The position numbers and the translations under genes are program-made. A stretch of 64,000 bases of DNA from Parahaliea mediterranea (lineage in GTDB: Bacteria; Pseudomonadota; Gammaproteobacteria; Pseudomonadales; Halieaceae). Shown piece by piece: positions 44,032 through 54,459 of this stretch (the stretch's first letter is position 1; the number at the start of each line of letters is the position of its first letter). The notes under the pieces were generated by a model. That model was not told the DNA's origin. It made no database searches and worked only from the letters and a program-made list of their open reading frames with translations. The stretch covers positions 806,001 to 870,000 of the forward strand of contig NZ_QEWO01000002.1 in NCBI RefSeq assembly GCF_003402235.1, read 5' to 3'.

Positions 44032-44583
44032 CTAGAAACTCTTGAAATAATCAAATGGCTCGCGACAGTCCAGGCACTGAAACAGCGCCTTGCAGGCGGT
44101 GGAACCGAATTCGCTGATAGAACGGACCTCGACACTGCCACAGTGGGGGCAGGCCGGGTCTGAGCGCACATCCCCGGCGACGGGTGCCGCAATACCATAG
44201 GCTTGCAGGCGGGCCCGGGCGTCGTCGTCCATCCAGGTGCTGGACCAGGCGGGAGAGAGCTGCGTGAGCACACGATGTTGCCCGTAGCCAGCGGTGGTTA
44301 ACGCCGTAGCTATTTCCTCGCGAATCACGTCCATGGCCGGGCACCCTGAATAGGTGGGGGTAATGGTGACTACAACCGTCTCCCCTTCGCGCTCAATGTT
44401 CTGCAACACCCCCAGCTCCCAGATACTGATCACCGGGATTTCCGGGTCTTTCACTGCGTCCAGAACACACCAGAGCTCCGGATGCGACGACTGGGCACGG
44501 CGTTGCCGGCGCTCGTACTCCTCATGCGGCAGCAGCGGTATAGTGGAACCAGAAACACAGGGCTGCGTATTCACCATTGGCAT
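44032..44583 (-). CDS. paaD: PaaD, phenylacetyl-CoA epoxidase assembly subunit
   Basis: 183 residues. N-terminal MIP18/DUF59-like domain (LDAVKDPEIPVISIWELGVL) and a C-terminal zinc-ribbon-like part with CPHCGS and FQCLDCREPF. PaaD is needed for activity of the epoxidase, probably through iron or cluster assembly. The 5' end overlaps paaC by 13 bases; 44577 is an alternative start. Confidence 0.93.
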   Translation of the reverse strand: MPMVNTQPCVSGSTIPLLPHEEYERRQRRAQSSHPELWCVLDAVKDPEIPVISIWELGVLQNIEREGETVVVTITPTYSGCPAMDVIREEIATALTTAGYGQHRVLTQLSPAWSSTWMDDDARARLQAYGIAAPVAGDVRSDPACPHCGSVEVRSISEFGSTACKALFQCLDCREPFDYFKSF

Positions 44584-45335
44584 CCGGGATAAGCGCGCTG
44601 TACAAACTGCAGGTCACTCAGCAGGTGACCAAGGTGCTCGGTGTGATACCCGGTCCGGCCGCCAACCACTTCCCAGCCACCGCTGGGAACAGTCACAGCG
44701 GTTTCACTGAAGACGCTGTGGACCGCTGCCTGCCAGGGGGCTTGCAGCGCAGCCCGGTCGACAGCAATACCCAACTCATACAAAGCCGTTTCCAGCTCAT
44801 CCATCAGGAAGAGCTCTGGCGTATAGCCCCAGAGGTCATCCAGTGCATTCTGCAGCCGGCGCTGTGACTCTTCGGTGCCATCGCCCAACCTCAGCATCCA
44901 CTCACGGCTGCGCCGCTGGTGGTAGCGCGATTCCTTGATCGCCTTGCCTGCAATGGCCGCCAGCTCGCTATCCGACGAGCGCCCGAGCTGATCAAGAAAC
45001 AGCAGGGAGTGTTCATCGAGCAGATACTGGCGCACCATGGTGAAAGCGAAGTCACCACGCGGCAGCTCATTGATTAACAGGTTGGTGAACTCGCGGCAGT
45101 CCCGCTGGTAAGCCAGGGTGTCTTCGGTGCATTCGCCACCACGCAGTTGGGCTGCGTAACCGAGGAACATGCGGGCGCGGCCGATGTAATCCAGCGCCAC
45201 GTTGGTCAGCGCCAGATCCTCTTCCATGAACGGCCCGCGACTGCACCACTCAGACAGCCGGTGGCCCAGAATCAGGGCGTCGTCACCCAGGCGTACCGCA
45301 TAGTCCGCAGTTGCCTGTGTCAGATCGTTGTCCAT
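44571..45335 (-). CDS. paaC: PaaC, structural subunit of phenylacetyl-CoA epoxidase
   Basis: 254 residues of the ferritin-like PaaC family (DDALILGHRLSEWCSRGPFM; ESRYHQRRSREWMLRLGDG). Forms the heterodimeric core with PaaA. Start at 45335 (MDNDLTQ) gives the family N-terminus; the frame further upstream overlaps the gap to paaB. Confidence 0.94.
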   Translation of the reverse strand: MDNDLTQATADYAVRLGDDALILGHRLSEWCSRGPFMEEDLALTNVALDYIGRARMFLGYAAQLRGGECTEDTLAYQRDCREFTNLLINELPRGDFAFTMVRQYLLDEHSLLFLDQLGRSSDSELAAIAGKAIKESRYHQRRSREWMLRLGDGTEESQRRLQNALDDLWGYTPELFLMDELETALYELGIAVDRAALQAPWQAAVHSVFSETAVTVPSGGWEVVGGRTGYHTEHLGHLLSDLQFVQRAYPGCQW

Positions 45336-45348
45336 CGTCGGCCTCGCC

Positions 45349-45633
45349 TCACATATTGTTGACTTTGTCCGGCAACTGGTAATGCGTTGCATGCCGGTAG
45401 GGTTTGTCATCGAGCGGGTCGTAGAAGCTCTCGCAGTCGCTCTCCTGGGAGGCGTGAATGTCAGACGAATTCACTATCCAGATGCTGACCCCCTCACTGC
45501 GCCGGGTGTAGAGATCGCGGGCGTATTCCATGGCCTGCTCGGCATCTTCGGCATGCAGGCTGCCCACGTGTTTGTGATCCAGCCCACGACGCGACCGGAT
45601 AAACACTTCGTACAATTTCATATGATGTGACAT
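45349..45633 (-). CDS. paaB: PaaB, small subunit of phenylacetyl-CoA epoxidase
   Basis: 94 residues, family length. VFIRSRRGLDHKHVGSLHA and DIHASQESDCESFYDPLDDK regions match PaaB, which bridges the PaaAC units. Nine bases after paaA. Confidence 0.95.
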   Translation of the reverse strand: MSHHMKLYEVFIRSRRGLDHKHVGSLHAEDAEQAMEYARDLYTRRSEGVSIWIVNSSDIHASQESDCESFYDPLDDKPYRHATHYQLPDKVNNM

Positions 45634-45642
45634 GTCTACTTC

Positions 45643-46605
45643 CTAGGCTGCGCGATTGGCACGCTGTTGTTTTTTGGCTTCGTGGGCGGCAATCGCATCA
45701 CGCACCCAGGCGCCCTCCTCGTGGGCGCTGATGTGATGCTCCAGTCGCTGACGATTACAGGGGCCGCTGCCGTTGATCACCCGGTTAAACTCCTTCCAGT
45801 CGATCTCACCGAAGTCGTAATGCCCACGTTCTTCATTCCACTTGAGGTCGGGGTCAGGCAGGCTGATGCCGATCACTTCGGCCTGTTCCACGGTCTGGTC
45901 AACAAATTTCTGCCGCAGTTCGTCGTTGCTCTGCCGCTTGATCTTCCAGGTCATGGACTGGGCGGAGTGGGCGGACTCGGCGTCGTGGGGGCCGAACATC
46001 ATCAGCGACGGCCACCAGAAGCGATTCACGGCATCCTGTGCCATCTCGCGCTGTGCGGCGCTGCCCTGCATGAGGGTCATCATGATGTGGTAGCCCTGGC
46101 GTTGGTGAAAACTCTCCTCCTTGCAGATACGCACCATACCGCGGGCGTAGGGGCCGTAGGAGGTGCGCTGCAGTGACACCTGGTTCACGATGGCCGCGCC
46201 ATCCACCAGCCAGCCGATCGCGCCAATATCGGCCCAGGTCAGCGAAGGGTAATTGAAAATGGAGGCGTACTTGGCGGCACCGGAATGCAGGGCCTGAATC
46301 AACTCTTCCCTGCTGATACCGAGGGTTTCGGCCGCACTGTAGAGATACAGTCCATGGCCACACTCATCCTGCACTTTGGCCAGCAATACGGCCTTGCGGT
46401 GCAGCGTTGGCGCGCGGGTGATCCAGTTGCCCTCGGGCTGCATGCCAATCACTTCAGAGTGAGCATGCTGGGAAATCTGCCGAATCAGGTTCTGGCGGTA
46501 CTTCTGTGGCATCCAGTCCCGGGGTTCGATCTTTTCCTCGGCGTCAATTCTCGCCTGAAAATCCGCATTCAATTGTGCTTCCGTCTGCAAGCTGTCGTTG
46601 GTCAT
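45643..46605 (-). CDS. paaA: PaaA, catalytic di-iron subunit of phenylacetyl-CoA epoxidase
   Basis: 320 residues, ferritin-like di-iron fold. Metal-ligand regions include [20 protein letters not shown] and [15 protein letters not shown] (Glu/His ligands). It makes the 1,2-epoxide of phenylacetyl-CoA. Start at 46605 preceded by GGAGAGAGG. Confidence 0.96.
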   Translation of the reverse strand: MTNDSLQTEAQLNADFQARIDAEEKIEPRDWMPQKYRQNLIRQISQHAHSEVIGMQPEGNWITRAPTLHRKAVLLAKVQDECGHGLYLYSAAETLGISREELIQALHSGAAKYASIFNYPSLTWADIGAIGWLVDGAAIVNQVSLQRTSYGPYARGMVRICKEESFHQRQGYHIMMTLMQGSAAQREMAQDAVNRFWWPSLMMFGPHDAESAHSAQSMTWKIKRQSNDELRQKFVDQTVEQAEVIGISLPDPDLKWNEERGHYDFGEIDWKEFNRVINGSGPCNRQRLEHHISAHEEGAWVRDAIAAHEAKKQQRANRAA

Positions 46606-46618
46606 AACCTCTCTCCTG

Positions 46619-47824
46619 TCAGACACGTTCAATGATCATTGCGATGCCCTGCCCCACACCGATACACATCGTGCACAAGGCATAGCGGGCGCCGCTGCGG
46701 TGCAGTTCGTACATGGCGGTGGTCACCAGTCGCGCACCGCTCATGCCCAGCGGGTGCCCCAGTGCAATGGCCCCGCCATTGGGATTGACGTGACCGGCAT
46801 CGTCCGGCAAACCGAGCTCACGGGTGACCGCCAGGCCCTGGGCGGCAAACGCCTCGTTCAGCTCGATGATATCCATGTCGCCGAGGGTCAAGCCGGTTTG
46901 CTGCAGCACCTTGCGCACCGCCCCGACCGGGCCGTAGCCCATGATGCGTGGCGCCAGGCCACTGGTGGCCATGCCCACCACGCGGGCCCGGGGCGTCAGG
47001 CCGTGCTGCTGTGCGGCAGCTTCTGAAGCCAGCAACAGCGCACAGGCGCCATCGTTGACGCCCGAGGCGTTGCCCGCAGTCACCGAGCCGTCCTGCCGAA
47101 AGGGGGTACCCAGGCGGCTCAATGCCTCCAGCGTGGTGTCCGCGCGCGGATGTTCATCGGCATCGACCACTACAGGATCGCCCTTGCGCTGGGGGATGGA
47201 GACCGCGGTGATTTCCTCCGCCAACCGCCCCGCCTCGATCGCCGCAGCAGCGCGCTGCTGGCTGCGCAGGGCAAAGGCATCCTGGGCCTCGCGCTCAATG
47301 CCGAACTCGGCGGCCACGTTCTCAGCCGTTTCGGGCATCGAGTCAATGCCATACTGCGCCTTGAGCAGTTTGTTGACGAAACGCCAGCCGATGGTCGTAT
47401 CGTAAATCTGGGCATCGCGGCTGAAGGCGGTCGACGCCTTGGGCATGACGAAGGGCGCCCGCGACATCGACTCGACACCACCGGCCAGGGCCAGCTGCAC
47501 CTCGCCGGCGCGGATCGCACGCGCCGCCGTGCCCACCGCGTCCATGCCGGAACCGCACAGGCGGTTGACGGTAACCCCGGGCACATCGACGGGCAGGCCC
47601 GCCAGCAGGGATGACATCCGCGCGACGTTGCGGTTGTCCTCCCCGGCCTGATTGGCACAGCCGTACCAGACGTCATCGACCCGGGACCAGTCCACACTGC
47701 CATTGCGGGCCATCAGGGCGGCCAGTGGCACCGCGCCGAGGTCGTCGGCGCGCACCGCCGACAGCGCGCCACCGTAGCGCCCGATGGGCGTGCGGATGGC
47801 ATCACAAATAAAAGCGTCATTCAT
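46619..47824 (-). CDS. paaJ: PaaJ, 3-oxoadipyl-CoA/3-oxo-5,6-dehydrosuberyl-CoA thiolase
   Basis: 401-residue thiolase. Nucleophile C90 ([11 protein letters not shown]), [10 protein letters not shown] histidine region and the second catalytic cysteine in [10 protein letters not shown]. It performs two thiolytic steps of the phenylacetate route. Its start overlaps paaI (ATGA). Confidence 0.95.
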   Translation of the reverse strand: MNDAFICDAIRTPIGRYGGALSAVRADDLGAVPLAALMARNGSVDWSRVDDVWYGCANQAGEDNRNVARMSSLLAGLPVDVPGVTVNRLCGSGMDAVGTAARAIRAGEVQLALAGGVESMSRAPFVMPKASTAFSRDAQIYDTTIGWRFVNKLLKAQYGIDSMPETAENVAAEFGIEREAQDAFALRSQQRAAAAIEAGRLAEEITAVSIPQRKGDPVVVDADEHPRADTTLEALSRLGTPFRQDGSVTAGNASGVNDGACALLLASEAAAQQHGLTPRARVVGMATSGLAPRIMGYGPVGAVRKVLQQTGLTLGDMDIIELNEAFAAQGLAVTRELGLPDDAGHVNPNGGAIALGHPLGMSGARLVTTAMYELHRSGARYALCTMCIGVGQGIAMIIERV

Positions 47825-48270
47825 TTCAGGGAATCTCCATTCTCGGGGTCGACCAGATTGCCACCGATACGGTGGGCATTGCCACGGAAGACCGCCAGCG
47901 TCTTGCCATCCTGGTTGCGAACCTCGACGTCATACAGCCCGGTGCGGTGCCCCTGGTGAACCTGTTTGGCCACAGCCGTCAGTGTGTCGCCCAGTTTGCC
48001 TGGCGCCAGAAATTCGATCCGTGCGCCCGAGGCCACCGTGCTGTGGTTCTCGCTGTTGCAGGCGAAGGCGAACGCACTGTCGGCGAGCGTAAACAGAAAG
48101 CCACCGTGGCAGAGCTGGTGGCCGTTCAGCATGTCCTCCCTGACCGTCATAGACAGTTCGGCCCGCCCCGGGGACACCGCGTCGATGCGCATGCCCACGG
48201 CCTGGGAAGCCCGGTCGCCCGACCACATCGCACCGGCGGCAGCTTCTGCCAGTTGTTGCGGTGCCAGCAT
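47821..48270 (-). CDS. paaI: PaaI, hotdog-fold acyl-CoA thioesterase
   Basis: 149 residues. Hotdog-fold core NGHQLCHGGFLFTLADSAFAF with the catalytic aspartate in LADSAF. PaaI rescues CoA from dead-end phenylacetyl-CoA products. It lies 2 bases after paaG and overlaps paaJ. Confidence 0.94.
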   Translation of the reverse strand: MLAPQQLAEAAAGAMWSGDRASQAVGMRIDAVSPGRAELSMTVREDMLNGHQLCHGGFLFTLADSAFAFACNSENHSTVASGARIEFLAPGKLGDTLTAVAKQVHQGHRTGLYDVEVRNQDGKTLAVFRGNAHRIGGNLVDPENGDSLK

Positions 48271-48272
48271 GG

Positions 48273-49064
48273 CTATTCTCCCCGGTACACCGGCTGGCGC
48301 TTGTCCAGAAAGGCTTTGACCCCCTCCTGATAATCGTGCGTCTTGCCGGCGGCGCGCATCAGCTCCTTTTCCAGCTCAAGCTGCTGGTCCAGGGAGTTGG
48401 TGGCAGATGCTGCCAGGGCCTGCTTGGAATAGGCGAACCCTCGGGTCGGCTGGGTAGCCAGCTGGCGGGCGAGGCCGAGTGCGGTCTCCATCAGTTCGGC
48501 GTCATCGACAACCTGCCAGATCATGCCCCAGCGCTCGGCCTGCTCGGCGGAGACTTTGGGGCCCAGCATGGCCAGGCCCCGGGCCCGCGCCATGCCAACC
48601 AGGCGCGGCAGAATCCAGGTGCCGCCAGAATCCGGGATCAGGCCGAGTTTGCAGAACGATTCGATAAAACTTGCCGAGCGGGCGGCAATCACAATGTCGC
48701 AGGCCAGCGCAATATTGGCCCCGGCGCCAGCGGCGACACCGTTGACGGCACAGATCACCGGCTTTTCCATCCCCGTTAACAGGCGAATCAACGGGTTGTA
48801 GTTTTTCTCCACCGAATCGCCGAGATCAGGCATCGCCTCACCGGGCGCCACGGCGCGATCATTCAGATCCTGCCCAGCGCAAAAACCACGGCCGTTTCCG
48901 GTGAGTAAGACCGCACGCACCTGCTTATCTTCTGCGGCGATGGTAAGGGCGCTGCGCACTTCCTGGTGCATCTCGGTGGTAAAACTGTTCAGCGCATCCG
49001 GACGGTTCAGGGTTAGGGTTGCTACGCCCGCATCAATGCTGAATGCTATGTTGCTATAGGACAT
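48273..49064 (-). CDS. paaG: PaaG, ring-1,2-epoxyphenylacetyl-CoA isomerase
   Basis: 263-residue crotonase-fold enzyme. Oxyanion segments GRGFCAGQDLND and NGVAAGAGANIALACD, catalytic aspartate region KLGLIPDSGGTWILPRLVG. PaaG turns the epoxide into oxepin-CoA, the substrate of the neighbouring PaaZ. No second crotonase (PaaF) is present in this operon. Confidence 0.92.
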   Translation of the reverse strand: MSYSNIAFSIDAGVATLTLNRPDALNSFTTEMHQEVRSALTIAAEDKQVRAVLLTGNGRGFCAGQDLNDRAVAPGEAMPDLGDSVEKNYNPLIRLLTGMEKPVICAVNGVAAGAGANIALACDIVIAARSASFIESFCKLGLIPDSGGTWILPRLVGMARARGLAMLGPKVSAEQAERWGMIWQVVDDAELMETALGLARQLATQPTRGFAYSKQALAASATNSLDQQLELEKELMRAAGKTHDYQEGVKAFLDKRQPVYRGE

Positions 49065-49096
49065 ATTCAGTTCCTTATCACTGGTTGCACAGGACG

Positions 49097-51133
49097 TCAG
49101 TCTTCCCGACGCTCCACCAGCGTCATGATGTCGTAGACGGCAACCAGCTGTTCTTCCTGGTTGGTGACTTCAATGGCCCATACCACGACGCCATTGGGTT
49201 TCTCGTCGCCGCGCTTGGCCTTCTTGATCTTGTTCTTTACCGTGAGCTTGACGCGAATCGTATCCCCCGGCGCCACCGGCTCCACGAACCGCAGGTTCTC
49301 CAGACCATAGTTGGCAATTACCGGGCCCGGTGACGGCTCCACAAACATGCCGGCTGCGGCCGATATCACGAAGTAGCCATGAGCTACGCGCTTGCCAAAG
49401 AAGGAGTCGCGGGCGGCAATTTCGTCGAAATGCGCGTAGAAGTGATCGCCACTAATACAGCCGAAATTGACGATGTCCGCCTCGGTCACGGTACGCCGGT
49501 GAGTGACCAGCGTTTCGCCCACCTGCAGATCCTCGAAATACTTCTTGAACGGGTGTACCGCGTCGCTATAGACCCGCGCGCCGGGGTGGTACTCGGAGGT
49601 AATAGCCATCAGCGTTGACGGCGAGCCCTGCACAGCAGTGCGCTGCATATAGTGCTTGACGGCGCGCAGGCCGCCCAGCTCTTCGCCGCCCCCTGCGCGC
49701 CCGGGGCCACCGTGCACCAGCGGCGCCAGGGGGGAGCCGTGGCCGGTCGACTCGCCGGCACAATCGCGATTCAGCACCAGCATGCGGCCGTGCCAGGGGG
49801 CAGTGGCAAGGATGACCTCACGCGCCTCGCGATCATCATGGGTAAACAGGGATCCCACCAGACTGCCTTTGCCAAGACGGGCAATTGCCACTGCGTCGGC
49901 AAGACTGTCGTAAGGCATGACCGTGCTCACAGGGCCAAAGGCTTCTACTTCGTGAACAAGGTGCTTTTGCAAAGGCGCATCGCAGTACAGCAGCGTCGGC
50001 GGGTAGAAAGCGCCGCCGCTGTTGTCGGTGCCGGTAAGCGGCAGGTTGTCATCACGGTGAATCAGCTCGCACTCCTGCAAGAGCCGCTCCACTTTCGCCC
50101 GAACATCCTCCGCCTGGTCACGACCGACCAGCGACCCCATGCGAACGCCTTCGGCATCGGGGTGCCCTACAACCAACTTGCCAATCCGCGCCTTCAGCGC
50201 CTCCGTAACGGCCGGCACCTGCGCACGAGGCACAATAACGCGGCGGATGGCGGTGCACTTCTGCCCCGCTTTCACCGACATTTCGCGCACCACTTCCTTG
50301 ATAAAAAGATCAAACTCCGGGTCATCTGCCTGTACAGACTCACCAAGAATCGCGCAATTGAGCGAATCGGCCTCCATCGTAAACGGGATCGATTTGGCAA
50401 CAATATTCGGGTGTGCGCGCAGCTTTTGCCCGGTGCTGGCCGAGCCGGTAAAGGTCACCACATCCTGCTCGTCCAGTTGATCAAGAAGGTCACCGGCAGA
50501 GCCACAGATAAGCTGTATCGCACCCTCGGGGAAGAAGCCGCCGTCAATGATCTCCCGAACAACGGCCTGAGTGAGGAAGGCACCCGGCGTAGCCGGCTTA
50601 ACGATCACCGGCATGCCCGCCGCAAGACTGGGCGCAATTTTCTCCAGCATGCCCCAGCAGGGAAAATTGAAAGCGTTGATGTGGACCGAAACCCCCGCCT
50701 TGGGTGTCAGGATATGCCGCCCAATAAAGCTGCCCTGTTTGGACAGGCGCTCAACATCACCTTCCACCATAACAACGTCATTCGGCATTTCCCGCGTCAC
50801 CAGGCTTGCATAGGTGAATACCGTGCCTATTCCACCCTCAATGTCGACCCAGCCATCGGCACGGGTTGCCCCGGTTTTCGAAGACAGGGCATAGAAAGCT
50901 TCTTTCTTGGCCATCAAATGCTTGGCCATGGCCTTCAGGGCCGCTGCGCGGTCGTGAAAAGTCATTGCACGCAATGCCGGGCCGCCCACTTCACGGCCAT
51001 GACGCACCGCAGCGCCAAAATCTATGCCGTCACTGGACACCTGGCACACCCGCTCGCCGCCCACGGCATCGCGCACGGTAACGCCCTCGCCTTTTCCTGC
51101 TTGCCATTGCCCGGCTACGTAGCTCTCTAGCAT
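49097..51133 (-). CDS. paaZ: PaaZ, oxepin-CoA hydrolase / semialdehyde dehydrogenase fusion
   Basis: 678 residues in two parts. An N-terminal aldehyde dehydrogenase (about 1-515) carries the [14 protein letters not shown] cysteine region. A C-terminal MaoC-type hydratase (about 535-678, with [21 protein letters not shown] and [15 protein letters not shown]) opens the oxepin ring. Full-length fusion of the usual size, so both steps are predicted active. Confidence 0.95.
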   Translation of the reverse strand: MLESYVAGQWQAGKGEGVTVRDAVGGERVCQVSSDGIDFGAAVRHGREVGGPALRAMTFHDRAAALKAMAKHLMAKKEAFYALSSKTGATRADGWVDIEGGIGTVFTYASLVTREMPNDVVMVEGDVERLSKQGSFIGRHILTPKAGVSVHINAFNFPCWGMLEKIAPSLAAGMPVIVKPATPGAFLTQAVVREIIDGGFFPEGAIQLICGSAGDLLDQLDEQDVVTFTGSASTGQKLRAHPNIVAKSIPFTMEADSLNCAILGESVQADDPEFDLFIKEVVREMSVKAGQKCTAIRRVIVPRAQVPAVTEALKARIGKLVVGHPDAEGVRMGSLVGRDQAEDVRAKVERLLQECELIHRDDNLPLTGTDNSGGAFYPPTLLYCDAPLQKHLVHEVEAFGPVSTVMPYDSLADAVAIARLGKGSLVGSLFTHDDREAREVILATAPWHGRMLVLNRDCAGESTGHGSPLAPLVHGGPGRAGGGEELGGLRAVKHYMQRTAVQGSPSTLMAITSEYHPGARVYSDAVHPFKKYFEDLQVGETLVTHRRTVTEADIVNFGCISGDHFYAHFDEIAARDSFFGKRVAHGYFVISAAAGMFVEPSPGPVIANYGLENLRFVEPVAPGDTIRVKLTVKNKIKKAKRGDEKPNGVVVWAIEVTNQEEQLVAVYDIMTLVERRED

Positions 51134-51189
51134 GATCTGGTTACTCCTGTTTCTGTGCGAATACTGGTTGGCGGTTGTTTCTGTGGATA

Positions 51190-52485
51190 TCAGCGCTTGT
51201 CGACCACGCGCTTTGCCTTGCCCTCGGAGCGCGGAATGGCGCCAGGCTCGTGTGCTGTCACCACAGCGGATACACCAATCATTGACTTCACCCGGTGCTG
51301 CAGGGTCTTCTGTGACGCCTGCATGGCTTCCGGTGAGCTGGGGGCGGCCATTTCCACATGGACGGCGAGCGCGTCCAGGTGTCCCTGCTTGCTGACTTCA
51401 AGGTAGTAGTGAGGCGCCAGTCCCTCTACCGCCAGCACTTGTTCTTCAATCTGTGACGGAAAGACGTTGACGCCGCGAATGATCAGCATGTCATCGGAAC
51501 GCCCGGTGATCTTGGCCATCCGGCGCATGGTGCGACTTGTGCCCGGCAACAGGCGCGTGAGATCGCGCGTGCGGTAGCGAATCACCGGCATGGCCCGCTT
51601 GGTTAGGCTGGTGAAGACCAACTCCCCTTCCTCGCCGTCGGGCAGCACCTCGCCGGTCTCGGGATCGATGATCTCCGGGTAGAAGTGATCTTCCCAGATG
51701 GTCGGGCCGTCCTTGCTTTCAATACATTCCTGCGCCACACCCGGGCCCATGACCTCGGACAGGCCATAGATATCGATGGCATCGATACCCAGGCGCTGTT
51801 CCACTTCCCGGCGCATGGCATCGGTCCAGGGCTCGGCGCCAAAAATGCCGGCGCGCAGTGCCAGAGTTGATGCATCCACACCCTGGCGCTCCATTTCATC
51901 GGCCAGGTTCATCATATAGGACGGCGTGACCATGATGATGTCCGGGTCAAAATCGCGAATCAGCTGCACCTGCTTCTCGGTTTGACCGCCAGACATGGGA
52001 ACAACGGTGCACCCCAATCGCTCGGCACCATAGTGCGCCCCAAGCCCACCAGTGAACAGACCGTAACCGTAAGCAACATGCACCATATCGCCAGCGCGGC
52101 CGCCCGCGGCGCGAATGGAACGCGCCACCACGTCGGCCCAGACATCAATGTCTTCTTTGGTATAGCCCACCACGGTTGGCTTGCCGGTGGTTCCACTTGA
52201 CGCGTGGATGCGAACCACGTCTTCACGCGGCACTGCGAACAAACCAAAAGGATAGTTGTCGCGCAGGTCCTGCTTGGTGGTGAACGGGAAGCGTGACAGA
52301 TCCTCGAGACTGCCAAGGTCATCGGGCGTGACACCGTGGGCATCAAATCGGGCGCGATACACCGGTGAATTGGCGTAGACATGTCGCAACGTGCTGCGCA
52401 GGCGCTCAAGCTGCAATGCGCGCAGCTCATCGATACTGGCTCGCTCAATCGCATGCAATGGTTCGGTACAGGGTGCTGAGCGCAT
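51190..52485 (-). CDS. paaK: PaaK, phenylacetate-CoA ligase
   Basis: 431 residues, ANL-family adenylating enzyme. P-loop [10 protein letters not shown] (95-104), [15 protein letters not shown], core [10 protein letters not shown] and C-terminal [10 protein letters not shown]. Activates phenylacetate to the CoA thioester, the first step of the route. The control region 52486-52704 lies upstream. Confidence 0.95.
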   Translation of the reverse strand: MRSAPCTEPLHAIERASIDELRALQLERLRSTLRHVYANSPVYRARFDAHGVTPDDLGSLEDLSRFPFTTKQDLRDNYPFGLFAVPREDVVRIHASSGTTGKPTVVGYTKEDIDVWADVVARSIRAAGGRAGDMVHVAYGYGLFTGGLGAHYGAERLGCTVVPMSGGQTEKQVQLIRDFDPDIIMVTPSYMMNLADEMERQGVDASTLALRAGIFGAEPWTDAMRREVEQRLGIDAIDIYGLSEVMGPGVAQECIESKDGPTIWEDHFYPEIIDPETGEVLPDGEEGELVFTSLTKRAMPVIRYRTRDLTRLLPGTSRTMRRMAKITGRSDDMLIIRGVNVFPSQIEEQVLAVEGLAPHYYLEVSKQGHLDALAVHVEMAAPSSPEAMQASQKTLQHRVKSMIGVSAVVTAHEPGAIPRSEGKAKRVVDKR

Positions 52486-52704
52486 TGAAAAACTCCGGCT
52501 TTCTCGATTATGTGAATTATAGGTGGCAAGAATATAATACCCTTTTTATTTATTTTCCAATTTTTTTGTATCATATTTGACCTGGCGTTATCGCCAGCGC
52601 AGAAACACACAGGCAGCAGTGCCCGTGGCGCCAACCGCACCGTGCGATGAAAAAGTCAGGGGAGGATACGGGGCGCAGGGCGGGTGGCTGCAGCCCCGGG
52701 AGGA
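52486..52704. promoter_or_regulatory. Control region upstream of paaK
   Basis: 219 bases between paaY and paaK. A strongly AT-rich stretch at about 52500-52580 contains, on the minus strand, TATAAT at 52521-52516 and TATTAT at 52539-52534 as candidate -10 boxes, but neither has a good -35 at 17 bases. PaaX would be expected to act here; I could not identify its box with confidence. Confidence 0.4.
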
Positions 52705-53304
52705 TTACTTGCGGCTTTGGTACAGCGGCTGCACATCACTGACCTTGATGCGGGCGCGCCCCTCTTCCACCTCAGACAGGGGTTGGGTGGGTGTAAGCGT
52801 GGCCATACTGCGGCGGGCCAGCGCCTGGTACTCGGCCGTACCGCGGGACTTCCAGGCCAACTCGTCATCACTGACCTGGCGCAGCAGCTTTGCCGGACTA
52901 CCGACCAGCATTGAGCGCTCTGCGCACTCGAACCGGGCCTTAACAAAGGCGCAGGCAGCAACTATCGATTCGGCGCCTATCACAGCGCCATCCATGACCA
53001 CAGCATTCATGCCGACCAGGCTGTTGCGACCGATACGGCAGCCGTGCAGCACCGCGCCATGACCAATGTGGCCGTTCTCTTCCACCACGGTATCAGTGCC
53101 GGGAAATCCGTGCATGACACAGGTATCTTGCAGGTTGGCGCCGCCCTCAAGGATGAGACGGCCAAAATCCCCACGCATTACCGCATGCGGCCCAACGTAA
53201 CAGCCTGGCCCGACAATGGCGTCGCCAATCAGGACTGCCGTCTCATGGACATAGGCTGTGGGATCAACAACAGGGGTAATTCCGTCGATACGGTAAACTG
53301 GCAT
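52705..53304 (-). CDS. paaY: PaaY, left-handed beta-helix thioesterase/gamma-carbonic-anhydrase-like protein
   Basis: 199 residues of hexapeptide-repeat fold ([31 protein letters not shown]) with the histidines that bind metal in this family. PaaY supports the pathway by removing inhibitory CoA esters. Start at 53304 (MPVYRIDG) is the family start; the open frame to 53424 crosses the AT-rich paaX promoter. Confidence 0.9.
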   Translation of the reverse strand: MPVYRIDGITPVVDPTAYVHETAVLIGDAIVGPGCYVGPHAVMRGDFGRLILEGGANLQDTCVMHGFPGTDTVVEENGHIGHGAVLHGCRIGRNSLVGMNAVVMDGAVIGAESIVAACAFVKARFECAERSMLVGSPAKLLRQVSDDELAWKSRGTAEYQALARRSMATLTPTQPLSEVEEGRARIKVSDVQPLYQSRK

Positions 53305-53448
53305 GGCGCACCTCTTCTGAACAGGATTGATCCTGAGTATAGTAGTCGCAATTTTATGACACAATTTTCTTATTACTTTTCGATATTTAGTAGTGTATAT
53401 ATGAATCAACCCGGCCTCGGACATGCCGCACAGGCGATCATCTAGCTC
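53305..53448. promoter_or_regulatory. Divergent paaY-paaX control region
   Basis: 144 bases, AT-rich at 53330-53405. No clear dyad; TATATATGAATCA at about 53395-53407 resembles a half-site of the TGAATCA kind but was not matched convincingly in the paaK promoter. Confidence 0.35.
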
Positions 53449-54381
53449 ATGTCATCACCCAGAGTCATTTCTGATTTACTAAATGCCTTTCGTGAGCGCC
53501 GGCCTATCCGCGGCCGTTCATTGATCATCACCCTCTTCGGCGACGCAATTTCACAACACGGCGGCTCGGTATGGCTGGGCAGTCTCATTGATTCCCTGGC
53601 CCCCTTCGGGCTCAGTGAGCGCCTGGTTCGCACATCGTCGTATCGCCTGCTGCAGGAGAACTGGCTCACATCCCGCCAGGTCGGCCGCCGCAGTTACTAC
53701 AGCCTGTCGGAAACCGGACTGCGCCAGTACCAGCGTGCCGCACGCCGCATCTACGCTGCGTCACGCCCGCGCTGGGACGGCCAGTGGATTCTGGTCCTGC
53801 CTTCGTTCCTGGTCGATGAGGAGCGCGAAGCCCTGCGTCGGCAATTGCGCTGGGAGGGTTACGCGGCCCTGTCTACCGGGGTGCTGGGCCACCCAGGTGG
53901 CCAGCGTCACGCCCTTGACGAAACCCTGCAGGAACTCGGTGTCGCCGACAAAGTGGTCGTCATGAACGCCCATACCGAGGACGCCGCCTCACAGTCGGCT
54001 CTGCGTGAACTAGCGAAGGATTGCTGGAAAATTGACGGACTGGAAGAGCGCTATCGGAGTTTTCTGGCTACTTTCCGCCCTGTCCTCCAGGCAGTGGAAC
54101 GAACGAAATCCCTGCCCCCCGAACAGTGCTTCCAGGTCCGCACCCTGGCCATCCATGAATACCGCAGGATTCTCTTGAACGATACAGACCTGCCACAGGA
54201 ACTGTTGCCCGGGGAGTGGGCCGGCAATGCAGCGCGGAATCTTGTATCCAATCTGTACCGGGCAACTTTTGCGGGTGCAGAAGACTACCTTGAAAGCCAT
54301 ATGGTAACCGCGGAGGGGCCCTTGCCGCCCGTCGACCAGGGCTTTTTCGACCGCTTCGGCGGCCTACAGAAAAAGACATAA
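53449..54381 (+). CDS. paaX: PaaX, phenylacetyl-CoA-responsive repressor
   Basis: 310 residues. N-terminal winged helix ([40 protein letters not shown]) and the PaaX-like C-terminal domain. Known PaaX proteins repress paa genes until phenylacetyl-CoA binds. Divergent from the paa operon. Confidence 0.95.
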   Translation: MSSPRVISDLLNAFRERRPIRGRSLIITLFGDAISQHGGSVWLGSLIDSLAPFGLSERLVRTSSYRLLQENWLTSRQVGRRSYYSLSETGLRQYQRAARRIYAASRPRWDGQWILVLPSFLVDEEREALRRQLRWEGYAALSTGVLGHPGGQRHALDETLQELGVADKVVVMNAHTEDAASQSALRELAKDCWKIDGLEERYRSFLATFRPVLQAVERTKSLPPEQCFQVRTLAIHEYRRILLNDTDLPQELLPGEWAGNAARNLVSNLYRATFAGAEDYLESHMVTAEGPLPPVDQGFFDRFGGLQKKT

Positions 54382-54459
54382 GTTCGGCATTGCCGCAGCA
54401 ACATCATGCCCACGCCCGGCTATGCACATGCCTCGCCGCAACCCAAACAGGGAGAGAAA

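Noticed and set aside
42974-44035. Plus-strand open frame opposite paaE
   Set aside because: Antisense shadow; PaaE on the other strand has all cofactor motifs and operon context.
49652-51130. Long plus-strand open frame opposite paaZ
   Set aside because: Antisense shadow of a complete, conserved PaaZ gene, with no domain resemblance.
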